From Nymphaea colorata (Eukaryota; Streptophyta; Magnoliopsida; Nymphaeales; Nymphaeaceae): DNA of 64,000 nt. Each line of letters starts with the position of its first letter. Within the stretch, counting starts at the first letter, position 1. The DNA lies in NCBI RefSeq assembly GCF_008831285.2, contig NC_045146.1, positions 13,881,149 to 13,945,148 on the forward strand, read 5' to 3'. Under the pieces are notes generated by a model. That model was not told the origin of the DNA. It saw only the letters and a program-made list of their open reading frames with translations, and did not search any database. A program made the translations under genes and the position numbers. Of this stretch, positions 11,794 to 23,867 are shown piece after piece.

Positions 11794-14276
11794 GGAGAGA
11801 GAGAGAGAGAAAGGAGGACCACATAGCTCCCGCGTTTGTTGAAAAAATCTTTTAATATTTAGATAAACAAACTGTGGCTCTGATGTTGAACACTACAATA
11901 AAGAATTCGGCAAAAAAAAGGATAAATTAAACATAAGCACCACAAAATAAATAATACAAATTTAAATTTCATCAAGTTTCCAGAAGCCCTCCCAGAATCA
12001 AAATCCTGAAGACTAATCAATAAACCAAAAGAAAATTACTTTACAAAGGGCCACCACCAGCAATACAGTGAACATCTTAGAGAAAGAAAGGAGTGATACT
12101 ATAATCAGTGCATGCTCTCACCTTTTGCAATACACTTTATTATACAGAAACATTGATCAGTTTCATCCGTTTAGTGAACAAAGATATCAGATGTACACTT
12201 TAATCATGCAGTTGATAGTATTACTGTATTATATCAAATATTATCAGGTCAAAAATTGCTAGAAGCAATTAAAGAAGAAAGATATAACTGCTGATGAGAA
12301 TCCTGACGTCCAAAATCAAGTACCTCGTACTCAATTCTGCAAAATCATTAAGTGGTGATGGAATATTTTGGCCAGCAACATGGATTCCATATTTCTTTCG
12401 TGCAAGAGCTGCCATCTAAATTATAGAAAAGGGAACAAAAAAAACATTAAAGTCCAAACACAAATTGCAAACATTTCAATCATTAACCTAGGTGCTTGTA
12501 CACTTCCATTCTCGACAAAATAAAACAACCAAAGAAAAAAGAACCACCTCAATCTGTCTATTGAGCTCTTTGATCTTTGAATTGGACTTCTTCTCTGTTA
12601 ACTTTCTCTTACCAAGATCCATCATTTCAGGTTCTGAACTCTTGAATACATGAAAACTATCCACGGTTTCTAGCAAAAATTAAGTAGAAATATTGATTAG
12701 ACTACAGTCTACAGCAGAGGTCCTTGAAATCGCCAATGTGCAGCCAAGTCATCAGATGTCAGTAAAAGATATCGGCAAAAGAAATTCTTCCCACAGTAAG
12801 TTGCCAAGAAAATGATTCCAATAACAACACTAAATGTTTGATTTGGAAACATAAAATATTTCAAGAAAGTAATAGTGCTCCAACAGGTTGCAGCCTCCTG
12901 TCTATTAGCGTGTCTATTCCAGAAACCTCCAATTCTGCACTCTAGCTGGAATGCTAATGCATTTTTCAGTCAGTATCTGCTGGATGCCCCATGAATGTAT
13001 AGATCAGTCATATACATATCCTTGCAAACTCCAGTCCAAGCTAAAATGATCTGTGGCTGCATATCATCTGGATAACTCAGGTGTTCTACACATCAGTTTC
13101 AGCCCATGAACATGTTGGTCTTTTAACCAGATATACCCCTGCTTACTTTCATAGCATGTGGCACTTCTTTACCGACTTACCTTTAATTTAACATTCGTCA
13201 GTTGGTTAGCTATCTGCATCCAAACAGCCAAAAATGGGCCTGTAACATGTTTAGGATGACAAAAGATACATGAGTTCTTCTCCTTGACATAATCTTTTAC
13301 CTGTTTTTTCACTAAAGGAACACTACTTTTTTCATATGCATGTGAAACTACGTTGTTTTTACATGTTAGTTAGTCAGCTGCACCGCAAAATCGACACAAC
13401 AAAAACCACACCGACTTCCTACATTGTCCACACCAGAAACACTTCTCAATATAGTTGATGCCAAGGACAAGAAGCACAGAGAAGAAAGAAAAAGCCTCTA
13501 GATTGTACTTCTATGTTTTCTAAAAGTAGACTCAATACCAGCAGTGATGAAGACATGTAAAGGAAAAATGGAAGTATGATTTCCCAGACAAGATACAGAT
13601 GGCAAATGAATCATACGAACAGACTCACCAGATTCAGCTCTTTGTTTCCCCTTTTTTCTAGATTCCAGCCTGGCTATGGGCTCCTCCTTCAGAGCTTCCA
13701 CTATCGAATTTGGCTCTTCTACATGCTTTTTCTGCAGACCAAAAAAAAAAGACATAGATGTTTTAGAAAGAAACTTAGATAAAGTAAAGATCTGATCGTG
13801 TTGATTGATTTCGACAGTCCAGCCATAAAATACATAACAATCAGATAAGACATCACCTATCTCCGAAACATTTTGGCATTTTCATACCCATCATTTCCAG
13901 TAACACAACAAAACGTCCATCTTCAGAAATATTCAAAAGTGGAGAGGTATAGGAACCATGATGAAATTCACAATGACATGGTCAAGTTTGACTGGAAAAA
14001 CTTGAAACTATGAGACGTTAAGGTCATTTGTGCATACACTTGTAATGAGACCTTTTCACTGATTTTCAATGGTTTCAAAAAAGCAGTGTGAAGACTTATC
14101 AATTCAGCAATTTAGTATCTCACGGGAGACCTTATTATTCATTCAGTTAAAAAAGTAGAAGCATTCAAGAGGGAGAAACAACAACAACAAACACTAACTG
14201 TGAACTTGGCGATGTCTTTGGCAAACTTCTTTCGATCGAATCGGGTGCCAGCAAAGAGGATAGAATCGATCCCCAT
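8114..14276 (-). CDS. RH57: DEAD-box ATP-dependent RNA helicase RH57 (Rok1/DDX52 family)
   Basis: Minus strand, 12 coding exons: 14276-14199, 13731-13629, 12669-12548, 12415-12324, 11627-11531, 11435-11355, 11218-10983, 9988-9794, 9724-9634, 8973-8851, 8760-8610, 8310-8114 (stop 8116-8114). All 11 introns are GT-AG and every junction keeps frame, giving 521 residues; plant RH57 proteins are about 540. Helicase motifs in order: Q motif GFKEPTPIQ (147-155), Walker A APTGSGKT (172-179), PTREL (205-209), TPLR (253-256), DESD in place of DEAD (277-280), SAT (309-311), [15 protein letters not shown] from 424, and [11 protein letters not shown] (454-464). The basic C-terminal tail KHRPQRDS also matches RH57. 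The yeast homologue Rok1 acts in 18S rRNA maturation in the nucleolus, so a role in small-subunit biogenesis is the likely function. The ATG was chosen because the N-terminus ([18 protein letters not shown]) aligns with other RH57 proteins. The large introns at 12670-13628 and 9989-10982 hold nothing recognisable. Confidence 0.95.
11761..11812. repeat. TA microsatellite followed by GA run, in an RH57 intron
   Basis: A TA run of about 26 bp is followed by a short GA run within the intron between coding exons 4 and 5 of RH57. It does not overlap splice sites. Confidence 0.9.
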
Positions 14277-14959
14277 GTCTCTAGTAGAATCTATTTCTTT
14301 TCTTGTTCTTCTTCTTCTTGCTTTGCCAATTTCTCACGCCCGTATCTCTGCATGATTTGTATATGTTAGCAGGAATGATTATGTGAAAAGGCAAAGCATG
14401 AAGGAAAACTAGGGTCAGAGTTGGATCTGAATCCTAGATCTAAACCAGTCGTCAAGCCCATCTGCAACCAAAGTGCTGCTTTTCAAATTCAAACTTGGAT
14501 CCAGATTTTGATTCCCAAGTCCATAGAAGTAATGCGTTTATAAGTAGCTCTAAAACAGGTATTGAATGACAGTGAACTGGCCTCAATCTGGTGTATGTCT
14601 GAAAATGGAGGACAGTGAATTGGAATCCACAGCAGCCTCATACCCAACTCTCATCTTGATATAAACAGAATGGAGTAAGGTTCAATCCAGAAACAAGAAG
14701 CAAAGCAGGAGAAGCAAACAAAGATATCTGTTCGTGAAAACAAGCTTGCCACAATAATATGTAAAGTACACGACAAATGAGAATCTCCATCATAAATTAT
14801 ATTAACCAATAACAAGACCTCCATTACTTGCAGTGTTGCAATGTTTGTTGAAATAATAATATTTTTCAGTTATCATCAAAAGCTCCAAACTAAAATCAGA
14901 CAGCGTTTAAGCAGGACGACATACAAATACATTCTATCTACATTTAAGCAGGACGACAT
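14277..14959 (-). promoter_or_regulatory. Upstream region / 5' UTR of RH57
   Basis: Directly upstream of the RH57 ATG the minus strand is purine-rich (repeated AAGAAG), typical of a 5' leader. No clear TATA box is visible near it, so the start site may be further up or lie behind a leader intron. Two copies of a short motif, TTAAGCAGGACGACATACAA, occur at about 14907 and 14944, the second touching the left edge of the large duplication. Confidence 0.4.
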
Positions 14960-14999
14960 ACAAACACATTCATGTCATTGATATTTGACGACTCTGTTA

Positions 15000-15860
15000 A
15001 AGTCGACATAATATAACGCCCAAAAAACCTATGCAACATGTAATGCCTGCAGAATCAAACGCCGAACTCAAAAATATATGGAAAAAGAAAAGCTTAAAAA
15101 CCATAATTCATGGATCATCCGCAGCCTCAGCAGCAGCTGCAAATTTAGCAACTCCACTCCTGTATTACGCTTTTTTATTTCAGGCGTGCCACTTGCTCGA
15201 CCCCGGAAGAAAACGAATGCTGCTGAAGAATTGGCGGAATAGAGAAAAGGGGGCTGGAAAAAACAAAAGAAAAACGGAGTGCGACAGAGAACAGAAAGAA
15301 AGCATGAGAGAAATATGACCTGAGACGGGAACACGCAGGAAGCAAGAGGGTCGTCTAGCTTCAGTCCACTGGTTCGAACTTGGCAGAAGATGAATGCTGC
15401 TGAAGTGCTGACGGTGAACACACTGATGAGGGGATGCGATTTCTGGAACCCTGCAAGAGGAAGACGATCGGATGGGCCGTGATTAAAAAGTGGAAGCGCC
15501 GGGTCATGGGCGGCATGGAGAAAAGGGAGCCGGGGAAAGCGAGAGAGAAAGAGAGAGAGCCAAAAGAGAGAGAGATAAAACAGGAGAGAAATAGCTGTAC
15601 GTTTCACCGGCGGCCGGCGGTATATGCCCAAAAGACGCACCGAGAGTGGAAGAGAAATGAACCTCCTGCTTCGCTGAAACGGGAATTCGCGCTCGCGGGA
15701 GAGAGAGATGCGCCTGCTTGAAGCCCTAACGGCAAAAAGAACAAATTACAAACCAGCGCCTAATAAAAAGGCTGATACTACAAAACCGCTCGAGTTTTGG
15801 CACTCACCAAAGAGCACCTCAACCTTTGCATGTAATTCTCAAATAACCGCTTCCTTTTAA
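15000..15860. other. RH57-flank segment, copy in L1, no clear gene
   Basis: Between RH57 and block A. The minus strand is rich in CT runs (about 15540-15580 and 15690-15710 on the plus strand as GA runs) and carries the telobox-like AGCCCTAA near 15722. A 190-codon minus-strand ORF spans 15640-15068, but its reading frame is broken by indels in the L2 copy, so I do not call it a gene. The segment could contain the distal promoter or an untranslated first exon of RH57. Confidence 0.5.
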
Positions 15861-15944
15861 AAATTATTGTAATAATTAAAATAAACTACAAAATTGCCTT
15901 AAAACAAAAAAAGGTTGACCCCTGGACAGTCCCTTTCTCTTTTC

Positions 15945-16470
15945 CCTTTCCTGCAATTCTCTGCAGAGCTTCATTGGCAAGACTACTAAGGGATGAAGGA
16001 CAAGAAGAAGAGCTCCAGCAAGAAGCTGCTCGTCGTGCCTCACTCAGTGGCAATGGAGGGGAGCACCTCAAAGCAAAACCTGTTTGAGAGCACTTGGATG
16101 TAGCGGAAGAAGCTCGATGTCGTTGGGGAGAAGTGAGATTAAGTAGCACCGGTTGGGCTAGATCTAAGGCAGTCAAGAAGGCGAGTTATTGCTTCCTGAC
16201 TGTCCGCTTCATCGTTTCCCTTTCTTTCTCCATGTTCTTTTTCCCGGCATGGCAAATCCTTCATTGGGTTTTTCATTCTTGAATTTTGTGCGTACAAAAC
16301 CTTCCACTTCATGGAAGAGCTTCAAGTGATCTACCTGCTTATGGAAGTTACTGCAGCCTGGACGCTGTTGAACAAGATTTGAAACAATAAATCGACATTT
16401 CCAAAATGGACAGTAATGGATAAAATGATTGACAAGGAGATGCCTGACCTTTCCTCTTTTACATAAACTT
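15945..16470. other. Conserved segment present in A and B, coding-like but broken
   Basis: Nearly identical to 25430-25960. One plus-strand frame reads LARLLRDEGQEEELQQEAAR and, after one in-frame stop, continues EHLDVAEEARCRWGEVRLSS. The family is not one I recognise. It may be a captured gene fragment; block C lacks it. Confidence 0.4.
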
Positions 16471-16879
16471 ACAGAAACCAGATTGCTTCAAGCTCGACGA
16501 AGCAGAATACTTGAAGAAAAAAAAGAAGGCTGCTTCTTATTTATTTCAATGAAACAATGTTTTCCAAAATACAACCAGGATTGGTATCCGCACAAAGACG
16601 GTGAAGGCAAACCCTCATTCAATGTGGAGGAGATTTATCGAGGAGGGACCATGGAAGCGTCCGGGCTCTACCTCGTTGGCACCGGTGGGAATCAGACAGC
16701 CGCTATCAACCCTCACCGGACGGCAAGCGTCTTGCCGGCCTTTTTTTATATATAATATTTTATATAAACTAAATTTCTTTCTGAAAATTTGAGGGGTAGC
16801 CGTGCTGCTATCTGCCGGTCCCCTAGCTCTGCCCTCGACGGCTCGACTCACCTTGGTAAGAAGACCTCACACCATCCGG

Positions 16880-17340
16880 TGGATGTATACGGAGCAGTTC
16901 AGGTCTCATTTAGATGAATCGACAGGTGTGTTTAGAAGAAAGGATTTGGTGGCTTCTCAGTTAGTAACTGGCCCATCCTTGGCGTATCTCAAATCTGTGT
17001 TGAAATCGCGTAGATTAAAAGGAAAGCTCTTGATTAGAATCCTCAAGACGTCAATTCTCTTCAAAAAGAAAAGTGAAACTACTGATATACAGGACGAAGA
17101 AAAGAAAGAGGAGTTGAATAGAAGTTTCGGCTTTCAGTGGATCTCTCCAACTCACATAAAATGAAGTTAACAACGTTTATGTCATTTCTAACAACGATGA
17201 TATTCGAAAGAGTGCATTCGAACAATGTTGGAGGGCAGGAGCAGACTGAGGATATTTTTATACATTCGCTTTCTATATCTTCTTGTTTGCCCGCTGCAGA
17301 CTTCTGTCTTGTTAACTCCTTTGTTTCTTGATTTTATTTC
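16880..17340. other. Segment unique to block A
   Basis: A runs through this 460-bp stretch, whereas B jumps from AAGACCTCAC (26179) directly to the sequence matching 17341. It overlaps a 120-codon plus-strand ORF (16802-17164) with the charged stretch KSRRLKGKLLIRILKTS. No family is recognised. It is either a deletion in B or an insertion in A. Confidence 0.5.
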
Positions 17341-18039
17341 TAATGTATATTCTTTGATTCTATTCTGGATTCTCAGTCAATAAAAGCAGGAGGTGTAACC
17401 TCCAGTGGACTGGCTTTCAGTCAGTCTAATCGTTTGGCTTCAAATTTTCTTTGTTAATAACAAGCATCTCAACTCTGGTGTGCTCCTAAAGAGATTGGCA
17501 AGAAATTTAGGAATAAGCATGTGCCTGAGTATTGGAGACTACGTTCACGCACGGTCATTTGGTTGATTTTGAAAATTCCGAATCGGGAGATGAAGAGCTG
17601 TATGCAATTCTTAAGTATTGAATATTCAAGATCGTGAAAAATGGAAAACATAACAATATTATGATACGAAATATTTTTCCAAATTCTTAATTCTTTGATG
17701 CTTGTTATAATATAAACTTACGTATGTATTTTTTTTTTTATTTCTGTATAAAAGAGGTTTTTATTTTCTGGATTGTAAAACTTTATCCCTCAGCACATGA
17801 TTTTCCAGACATTAGTTAACAGCTGTAGACAAATCTTCAGAAACATCCTCATGTTTATGGCATAGTTAATGGTATGCCTTAGATTACATATATGGATCAA
17901 CCCTACAAATTAAACATTATGTAAAAACCAAGTTTAATGTTCAATTAGTTTCCGAAACCTCATTTGTATGTTTGAATAACGAGGCAAAAACCGACCTCTT
18001 GGTACACTTTCAGGGCATGGAAAATCATCGAATGGAGGA

Positions 18040-18040
<1 letters not shown>

Positions 18041-18089
<49 letters not shown>
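18041..18089. repeat. Compound (TA)n(TG)n microsatellite
   Basis: A short TA run followed by about 16 TG units in block A. The matching place in B (27088-27125) is a pure TA run, so the repeat has changed type between the two blocks. Confidence 0.9.
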
Positions 18090-18092
<3 letters not shown>

Positions 18093-18604
18093 ATCATACA
18101 TGCAGATTAAACAATTAAATCTAACAAAAGTGTAAATTGTTCATACATGTGCATAACTAAATTGGTGTCTGCTGCATCAAAATCCATGTGAGAGCTGAAA
18201 TGGAAAATACCAAAATGATTAAAGAACCATTATTGCCTTTTGACAAATGATCTGATTAAACCAAAGTACTCCAACTGGTTGATTAGAAATGCATCTTTGC
18301 ATTATTGGTATCGACAAATCTACCTTTGTCTTTCAGCTGAGTAAGTTAAGGGGCTCATAATTAAATTTGTTTTCATTTCAAACAAAATGGCAAAAGTACC
18401 GTAAAAAGAAACAGTGGAAAGGAGTGATTGAATAGAAGGGAGAAATAAGTTCTTGACATAGAAATGATTAACTTGTGTTAAGGGAGTTAGAATGTTAGGA
18501 ATGAATTTGAGAGTCACAATAATGCAGGGATGCACGCGTCTTTGAAGCTGCAGTCAATATCGGCTCCGTTTCAGGTTAAAAAATTAATTTAAATGTTTCA
18601 TAAA

Positions 18605-18636
<32 letters not shown>

Positions 18637-20004
18637 GCTTTTATTGTTCAGCAAAGAGCAGAAATTTAATTGATACAAAAATCTGGCTCTTTCTCTGGAT
18701 GGCAATTTTTTCGAAACTCGCTTTGAAAAAAATTGAATTTTTTAAAGCAGTTTTTGAAACTTGTGCATGTATGTAGGTGATAAGACCAAAGCAAACGTTT
18801 TCTGTGAATTTGAGAATTCGTAAAGCCTGTTTGAAGAAAGGAATAAAAACTTAGATGACATCATATCAAGAAATTTTTATGACGCCAGCGATGGTGTTTA
18901 ATAAATTGGAGGATCTCCTTCATATTGGAAAACGAATGTCTCCAAAGGAAATGAGCAAGCGACGGTTCTTTCTCTTTCGTCATCTTTTCTACGTCAGAAG
19001 ATTAAAAAAGAGGAGAGGTTAGATCTGTCGCAGATTTTCTTCACAGTAAGGGTCTTCGTTATCAGACAAATTTATCATAACCTGTTCTAGCAGCATTGAT
19101 CAAATCAAATCTGACAAGTTCAATTAGTTTAATCCTAAAAAAAATTAACTTGGGAAACCGGAAGAGAACTTCAAGTCTAGAAACTTTTATATAAAATTAG
19201 AGACCTGGTTTCAACAGCCAGACCTGAATTTGACTATGATTTCAAAAAACGGGTCTCACGTTTATGAACAGTAATAGCGAGCATTTTCTATGAAAGATGC
19301 CAGATTGAGACAATATTCTTCCTTTTTCCATGATCATGGCGTGAGACGTGAGAAGGCAAGCTAAGTTTGATTGGGTATGTAAGTTAATTAGCAGTACCAA
19401 ACATTGATCAACTTAATTAGAAGGCCTTCGTTGAAAAGAACATGGAAATATTGGAAAGACATCGTGTTACTGGAATATGCCTTTGAAGAACACATTGTTG
19501 ATTTGATCTACTCGCGAAATGTCCACTTAATTGCCTCAACATGCCTAATCTCATTTATAAAGATGTATTAATTGCTTGAAAAGTGTTGGCGTATTTTTAA
19601 AAAATATTTTCAAATTTTTCAGTTGGACCTCTCTAGGGATGTCAACCATTCAATCAGATGTACTCTCTACCAACTTGGATTTGCTGGATGCCCACATATT
19701 TGGATTTGAATTTCGATTCAAATATGAGAAGATGTCACGTCATATTTGAATCTGATTTTTAATTTCACAATCCCAATACTATTTGCACCTAATTTTTCCT
19801 TTTGCACCTGAATCCGAATCCGATTTTTACATAGATAACCACATTTTAGCTGCATCATGACATGTTAAGGACCAACTTTCAAAATGAATGCATGGTTATT
19901 TCTTAAATCTAAATACAATCTAGTTTCTTAGTCAGATGTTCATTTTTTTTTCTAAATATGTATGAAGCCGTTGCTTGAATATCAATTCGAATCAAATCCG
20001 GTCA

Positions 20005-20160
20005 AAGACCAAAGCAGGGTCCCCTTAGAAAAAAATAACAATTTACATGTAAATTAAAGAAAATATCATGTATAAAATTTTGGAAATTGATATTTCGGCC
20101 TTTGTCAAAATTTTGAAACTATAATTTGATCACCTCATGAAAAAATCCTGGTTTTGTCCA
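20005..20160. repeat. Dispersed repeat of the kind also seen at 61041-61200, block A copy
   Basis: Shows the order (GGGTCCCC), ATGTAAATTAAAGAAAATAT, TTTCGGCCTTTGTCAAAATT, AACTATAATTTGATCACCTC, AAAAATCCTGGTTTTGTCC. The same order is found at 29045-29200 (B), 46190-46400 (C) and, more diverged, at 61041-61200. It is probably a small non-autonomous element or an old fragment of one. Confidence 0.45.
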
Positions 20161-20773
20161 CGACATTCGTAACAACATGCGGTGAAATCATAAATAATAC
20201 AATGGCGTGTTAGGTTGAGCTTTGTACTGCTTAGATATGTTTGAGCATTCCAGACAACAGATATGGGCAGTTAATTAAGGGGCCGGCCCAAAACTGTGGA
20301 GCTCACTATAAAGAACAGGAAGAGGAAGATACGAAAATGACCATTAATATTTTGGTAGCGAGCTCTAGCTGCGCATCCGTGTTCACAACTGGTAGAATGA
20401 AAGAACCAAGTTAAGGAGAAAGATGTCAACATGAACAGTAATAGCTAGTTTCAGCTTTGCTTATAGATATTAAAAAAAAATGATAAGAGTATTAACAGTC
20501 ACGTTTTTTCTATGTCTAGATCTGATTTTATCATCACTTGACAATACAAAGGCCGTTAGTTATTAAAATTTTACAAATCGATCTACTGGATCTTGCTTCA
20601 CTATTTTTTCTAAATTATACAGTTTTTTATTTTTTATTTTATTTAAAACTCATAGTTTTATATCTTAATATACTTCCATTGGATTAAATTTGTAGAGAAA
20701 AACTTAAAAAGTAATGGACGGGATGAGGATCCGTATCCGGTCATTGGATGGTCGGTTAACTAATCTCTTTGTG

Positions 20774-20805
<32 letters not shown>

Positions 20806-21279
20806 AACATTTTAAATAAAACATGAACATGGTACTAAACATGTTAACAAATAGTAATTTAATTAGTAATATAAATCAACCATACTTTAGTATCGATAGT
20901 TTTCATAAAAAGTACTGATTTTTTATCATTAGAAATTTGATAGTACTAAAATAGCTGTTAACTTTTTGATGAATAAAATTACGTTTGGACTTAATATATG
21001 GTTCCTCTAATTTTTAATTATTTTAGGGGGTTTGGTGTTTTGGCCTTTACCCAAGTGGTTTGATACACACTCTCTCACACACATATATATCTATCGGTGG
21101 CTTGGTTTTGGGACCGGATTTTACATGACCCATTTCCTCTTTAAGATCTGCCACTTTTAAAGTGAAAGTTTCTTAATTTCAGACCTTATGAACTATTAAC
21201 ATCCAAGTCGAAATTAATGATTATGGTAAACATGAAAAGAAAAAGAAGAAGAAGAAGAAAGAGAGAGAAAGAAGGAAAG

Positions 21280-21281
<2 letters not shown>

Positions 21282-21341
<60 letters not shown>
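21282..21341. repeat. Compound (AT)n(GA)n microsatellite
   Basis: About 17 AT units followed by about 13 GA units. The equivalent in B is at 30321-30365 (AT only), with separate CT and CA runs near 30475-30503. Confidence 0.95.
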
Positions 21342-22174
21342 TCAAGTCTATGGAGAAGTGAGTATAACTTGTGACAAAAACGGCATATACTTTCTATTAA
21401 GTTCTAGAAGAGGTCCAAAGTGCCCAAAAAGTCATCTTCAAAAACAGGTACATGTTTGAAAATGGTGTTGTAGAATAGATGAGGCACACGGAACAGTAAA
21501 TTCTAGAATAGATGCGGTACACTACATGGTTTTACGGCTTTTCAAGAGAGTAATTGCAGTTTCACATCCGAGCTTTCTCTTCCAACCTGCTCAAAAGCAT
21601 AATGGATAGTGTGTGAAACCTCAAAGCAGATGCTACACTTGGTTTCTCAGCACATGGCTTGACTTCAATAGAACCCAGCCTTGAGATTCATGTGAAGCAC
21701 AGTTGGTACATTATTTACGAACCCAATCTACGTGGAAACACACTCGGTACATTATATATGTAACGAATTTTCGTTTTTTGTATTCAAAGTGAACAACTCT
21801 ACTGCTTAAAACCAGTGAAAACCCAAAAATCCCTATTCCAAACACAATGACAATTGACAAACTCTTACAAGCATGCACATTTTATACATTGGACAACGGA
21901 ATGTTAATTTAATATGTAGTTTGGTCCGTTGATTGGTCCGTGATATGGTTATTTTCCTAAGGTACCAAATTTTGGTTTTTGTGGCGCCTTCCCCGGCGAA
22001 ATGTTGCCATGATGGGACTAGTGGCGGATCACCAAGTTTTTTTTTGCCGAAGGGTACTTTGAGCCACCGACCTAGGTCTGGTGTGGGCACCACATATGGC
22101 TGGACCACGTTCAGTTTCATTGCAATGCCAAACCAACACACATGTAGCTTTGCTATTTATCGTCATACCACACG

Positions 22175-22604
22175 TACGGGTGAACAACGAGTCGAGCTAC
22201 TCGAGCTCAACTTGTTAAAGGTCGACTTGTGACGAGTTCGAGCTGAGTCATTTGCTTAAAGAGTCAAACTCGAGTTCATAAGTCGATTCGTTCAAATAAT
22301 CGAGTTGAGTTCGAGCTCAACACGTAACTGCCGAGTAGAGTTCGACCCTTAATCGAGTTTGTCGAGCCTTAATTGAGTCGAGCTTGAGCTCAACATATAA
22401 CGATAAACATTAATTCTATTCAAACGAGTTTGTTGAACCGTAATTGAGTCAAACTCAAGCTCAACACGTAACTGTCGAGTCAAGTTCGAGTTGCTTTCGT
22501 CGAGTTATTCCCGAGCTTGAGCCGAGTCCAGCCCGAGGTTTCATTAGTTGAGCCAAGCTCGCGCTGACTGAACTCGGGCTCGACTAAGCTCGTGTTCACC
22601 TCTA
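22175..22604. mobile_element. hAT-like MITE, block A copy
   Basis: Terminal inverted repeats are TACGGGTGAACAACGAG at the left and CGTGTTCACCTCTA at the right (consensus TAGGGGTGAACA). Flanking 8-bp sequences are ACCACACG (22167-22174) and ACCACACC (22605-22612), a target duplication of hAT length. The interior is built of GAGCTCGAG-like motifs. This copy has the fewest internal repeat units of the three, about one. Confidence 0.8.
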
Positions 22605-23591
22605 ACCACACCAGCACACATGTAGCTTCGTTACTAGGTAGGACAGGCCACCGGTGTCATGCTTGTGACCATGGTTCAATGATCATGATTAACCATCACT
22701 CCTTCAAGCAAGCTAAAGCTGCATCTGCAACCTCAATTCTAGAAGGTACGCACAGAGGTCTAAGTCTGCTGGTCTCAACATTGTGCCAAAGAAAAACGTG
22801 GAGCCAAGTTTAGACTCGATCGGACGAACCACAGTGAGGAGGATGGCATGGAGAACTTTCCAACTCAACTAGTCATGTTATGGAATCAATCTTCAAAGTC
22901 AATCTGTGGTGTGTCGCCCTGGGTAAGAAACTTCAAAAACTTGTTAGTGGTTGTGTTAGAAATTTCTAGCAATTTGTGTGCCAGAAAGATCACAGTGCTT
23001 AAATCTTCTTGCTGCTAGAACCGTCTCTATCTACTTTGTTCGTTGTCTCTTCAGTTGGTCGTTTTGACCAGATTACATCTTCAAGTAACTTTTAAAACAG
23101 TTCAGCTTTTGGAAGGTCAACATTCAAAGTGCAGCACTTGAAAGGTGCTAGAATATATTCTCCTGCCGTTAGAAGAGGCAAGGGCGGAAATATTTCATGC
23201 ACATGTGCATATATTTGCTCGGGTATATCAACAATGTACGCATATAGGGTGCAAGACCGGAGATGTAAGAGCATATATTGAAGCTTTTGATAATCCAAGA
23301 AAAAACAATGTGTATTTGTTTGTTTTATGCTTGGTTGTCTTGCTTCATCAATATAGTTTCTACTTGGCAGGAATTGAAGTGGATGGTAGTGGGTTGAGAT
23401 CCACCATACTACACTCCCCTCAGTTTTAGCTAGACTGGGCCTGACTTTATTTTGTTCAGTTCCTTCGACGTATTTTTTTCTTATCTATTTACTAAACGAT
23501 TGCCAAAACCAGCGAATTTCTCAATATAGAGAAAACATTTAACATGCAGCGCGTCTCCATCTGCTTGCTGTAAGGGTTGAAATTTAAAACG

Positions 23592-23628
<37 letters not shown>

Positions 23629-23793
23629 CGTCTGTGGTGTGTGTGTGTTTGTATGTTTTGTGGATTTCTTTTTTAGTTGATGAAATCCTCTGGCCTCTCA
23701 CAGTACACGCCTTGAAGCATTTGCATCAACTGTTCTATTTAATAACATCTACCTAATGTATTGCAGCGACTGGATGGAACTCAAGATTATTAG

Positions 23794-23796
<3 letters not shown>
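22605..23796. other. Block A, MITE right flank to TA array
   Basis: A 73-codon plus-strand ORF (22592-22813) recurs in B (31693-31914) and C (48773-49018) with a few changes, but its start lies inside or just beyond the MITE edge and I see no domain in it. The rest is AT-rich DNA without a recognised gene. A TA run with TG extension lies at about 23594-23632. Confidence 0.4.

Positions 23797-23866
<70 letters not shown>
23796..23866. repeat. Long (AT)n microsatellite
   Basis: Uninterrupted AT run of about 35 units. The matching run in B (33205-33231) is much shorter, and C lacks the region. Confidence 0.95.

Positions 23867-23867
<1 letters not shown>

Noticed and set aside
15068-15640. 190-codon minus-strand ORF beside RH57
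   Set aside because: The L2 copy (43250-43753) is broken into several frames by indels. The predicted residues are mostly Phe, Ser, Leu and Pro from CT-rich DNA, so it looks non-coding.
22175-22604. CRISPR-like or telomere-like array in the GAGCTCGAG region
   Set aside because: The units are imperfect, lack unique spacers and sit between inverted ends with an 8-bp target duplication, so a MITE with an internal minisatellite explains them.
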